A stretch of 64,000 bases of DNA from JAGOUU01 sp964609155 (GTDB taxonomy: Bacteria; Pseudomonadota; Gammaproteobacteria; JAGOUU01): the NCBI GenBank assembly GCA_964609155.1, contig CAZSRF010000003.1, positions 38,387 through 102,386 on the forward strand, written 5' to 3'. Below the pieces are notes generated by a model. It saw only the letters and a program-made list of their open reading frames with translations. It did not search any database and was not told where the DNA came from. Position numbers and translations under genes: made by a program. Shown piece by piece: positions 63,363 to 64,000 of this stretch; position 1 is the first letter of the stretch; every line of letters begins with the position of its first letter.

Positions 63363-64000
63363 TTAATTTATTTTTTTATTGTTTGTATTTTTTGAAATAT
63401 TATCTTTTTGTTGGAGCGACTTGTCACTTATAATATTATTATATACAGACTCTGACGTTAATGAAGTTATAGCAACATATTTACCTCTTGTAAATGCTTC
63501 AATTGCTGTCATAGTTCCCCAAGGGCCTCGGCGATCCATCCAATGGTTAGCTGCAACGCCAAATGAAGCACCTGTCACCGCACCACTAAAGTCCAATTGG
63601 CCTGTATTGTAATATGTACTTGCAAAACTACCTGTAGCATTTATAGACACATCTACTGCTAAACCTGCAGATCTTCTAACAAACAGACTGCGTACTGCTA
63701 AAGTACTCACTACTTTACTAGATGCAAAAGACCCAAAAGCTGCACATAGTCCTCCTGCTATTCCACCAACAACAGCTCCTTCAACTCCAGCTTCTTTCCA
63801 CCCACTGTGTCCACCAGCTATTGCACCCAAAAAACCCTCAACAATCATCATGTGGGGAGGTCCAACCTCCCTCCCATCCGGATCCACATATTTATACGGA
63901 TTATTGTATCCATACGCATATCTATTAAAAGTAGCAGGTATCTCTGGTTTAACCTCGACTGGGTCTGGTGCCATAAACCTTCCAGAGATAGGATTATAAT
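63363..64000 (-). CDS. C-terminal end of an RHS-repeat protein with variable tip (partial)
   Basis: Open toward the right window edge. Upstream of the first Met the frame reads YNPISGRFMAPDP, then FNRYAYGYNNPYKYVDPDGRE, the RHS-core signature and its conserved cleavage-type PDG motif. After DPDGRE, about 160 residues form a Gly/Ala-rich, hydrophobic tip (VEGAVVGGIAGGLCAAFGSF..., RRSAGLAVDV) with a short polar Asn/Lys tail. No catalytic nuclease motif seen; the tip resembles membrane-active toxins. The main body lies outside the window. Confidence 0.75.
   Translation of the reverse strand, partial: YNPISGRFMAPDPVEVKPEIPATFNRYAYGYNNPYKYVDPDGREVGPPHMMIVEGFLGAIAGGHSGWKEAGVEGAVVGGIAGGLCAAFGSFASSKVVSTLAVRSLFVRRSAGLAVDVSINATGSFASTYYNTGQLDFSGAVTGASFGVAANHWMDRRGPWGTMTAIEAFTRGKYVAITSLTSESVYNNIISDKSLQQKDNISKNTNNKKIN

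Noticed and set aside
1..64000. tRNA, rRNA, insertion sequences and prophage
   Set aside because: I found no cloverleaf, rRNA-like stretch, transposase or integrase signature on either strand by reading; absence is not proof because no search was run.

Overview
The window is AT-rich, gene-dense bacterial DNA and looks like the chromosome of a host-associated gammaproteobacterium. The pyrG-eno-ftsB-surE-yqaA order, pilB-pilC-pilD-coaE, MlaA, type I gshA and Dam all fit that class. The mix of standard metabolism with odd secreted or effector-like proteins (a 1577-residue protein, an RHS tip, a GH3-family enzyme, a proline/arginine-rich protein, a pseudokinase) suggests an intracellular or symbiotic Legionellales-type or Francisella-type relative. 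I cannot name the genus from sequence alone. I see no rRNA, tRNA, CRISPR array, transposase or prophage.

Layout. 0.1-10.6 kb: murI, an MHS-type permease, a secreted M23 peptidase, a GH3-family enzyme, a small Cys/His-rich exported protein, a YihG-like acyltransferase, a DUF4870 protein, tdk, and an ahr-ggt pair. 10.8-12.0 kb: a disordered Pro/Arg-rich protein and a small membrane protein. 12-16.7 kb (minus strand): pyrG-eno-ftsB-surE-yqaA. 16.8-20.5 kb (minus): accA-tilS-yhiN. 20.6-31 kb is accessory: a palindromic repeat element, small exported proteins, an exported Nudix-like protein, an L,D-transpeptidase, the 1577-residue protein with an 8-bp tandem repeat upstream, a DUF5710 protein, a spermidine-synthase-like protein and an unknown. 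31-37.9 kb: RlpA, a pseudokinase/FGE-like fusion, gshA, a second copy of the palindromic element, a receiver-PP2C phosphatase, and an MlaA gene split by an assembly gap inside a 9-bp tandem repeat.

38-41.3 kb holds two tandem porin paralogues, each followed by its own terminator. 41.8-44.8 kb: an Mth938-domain protein, an SDR and an alpha/beta hydrolase (operon-like), then dam. 45-49.5 kb: pilB-pilC-pilD-coaE. 49.6-57.1 kb: an unknown protein, TerC, hemL, a second acyltransferase, a seven-repeat exported propeller and a CPA2 antiporter. 57.3-62.4 kb: a 35-residue Lys-rich ORF, proC, and two overlapping TolC-like genes with long disordered tails. The right edge carries the C-terminal end of an RHS-type gene followed 13 bp later by a polytopic membrane protein, a candidate toxin-immunity pair.

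Most genes serve envelope building (murI, M23 peptidase, L,D-transpeptidase, RlpA, MlaA, porins, TolC), glutathione metabolism (gshA, ggt) and core biosynthesis. The best candidates for undescribed biology are the RHS tip with its membrane partner, the giant protein with its repeat-bearing promoter region, the pseudokinase-FGE/PP2C neighbourhood, and the repeat-expanded MlaA.
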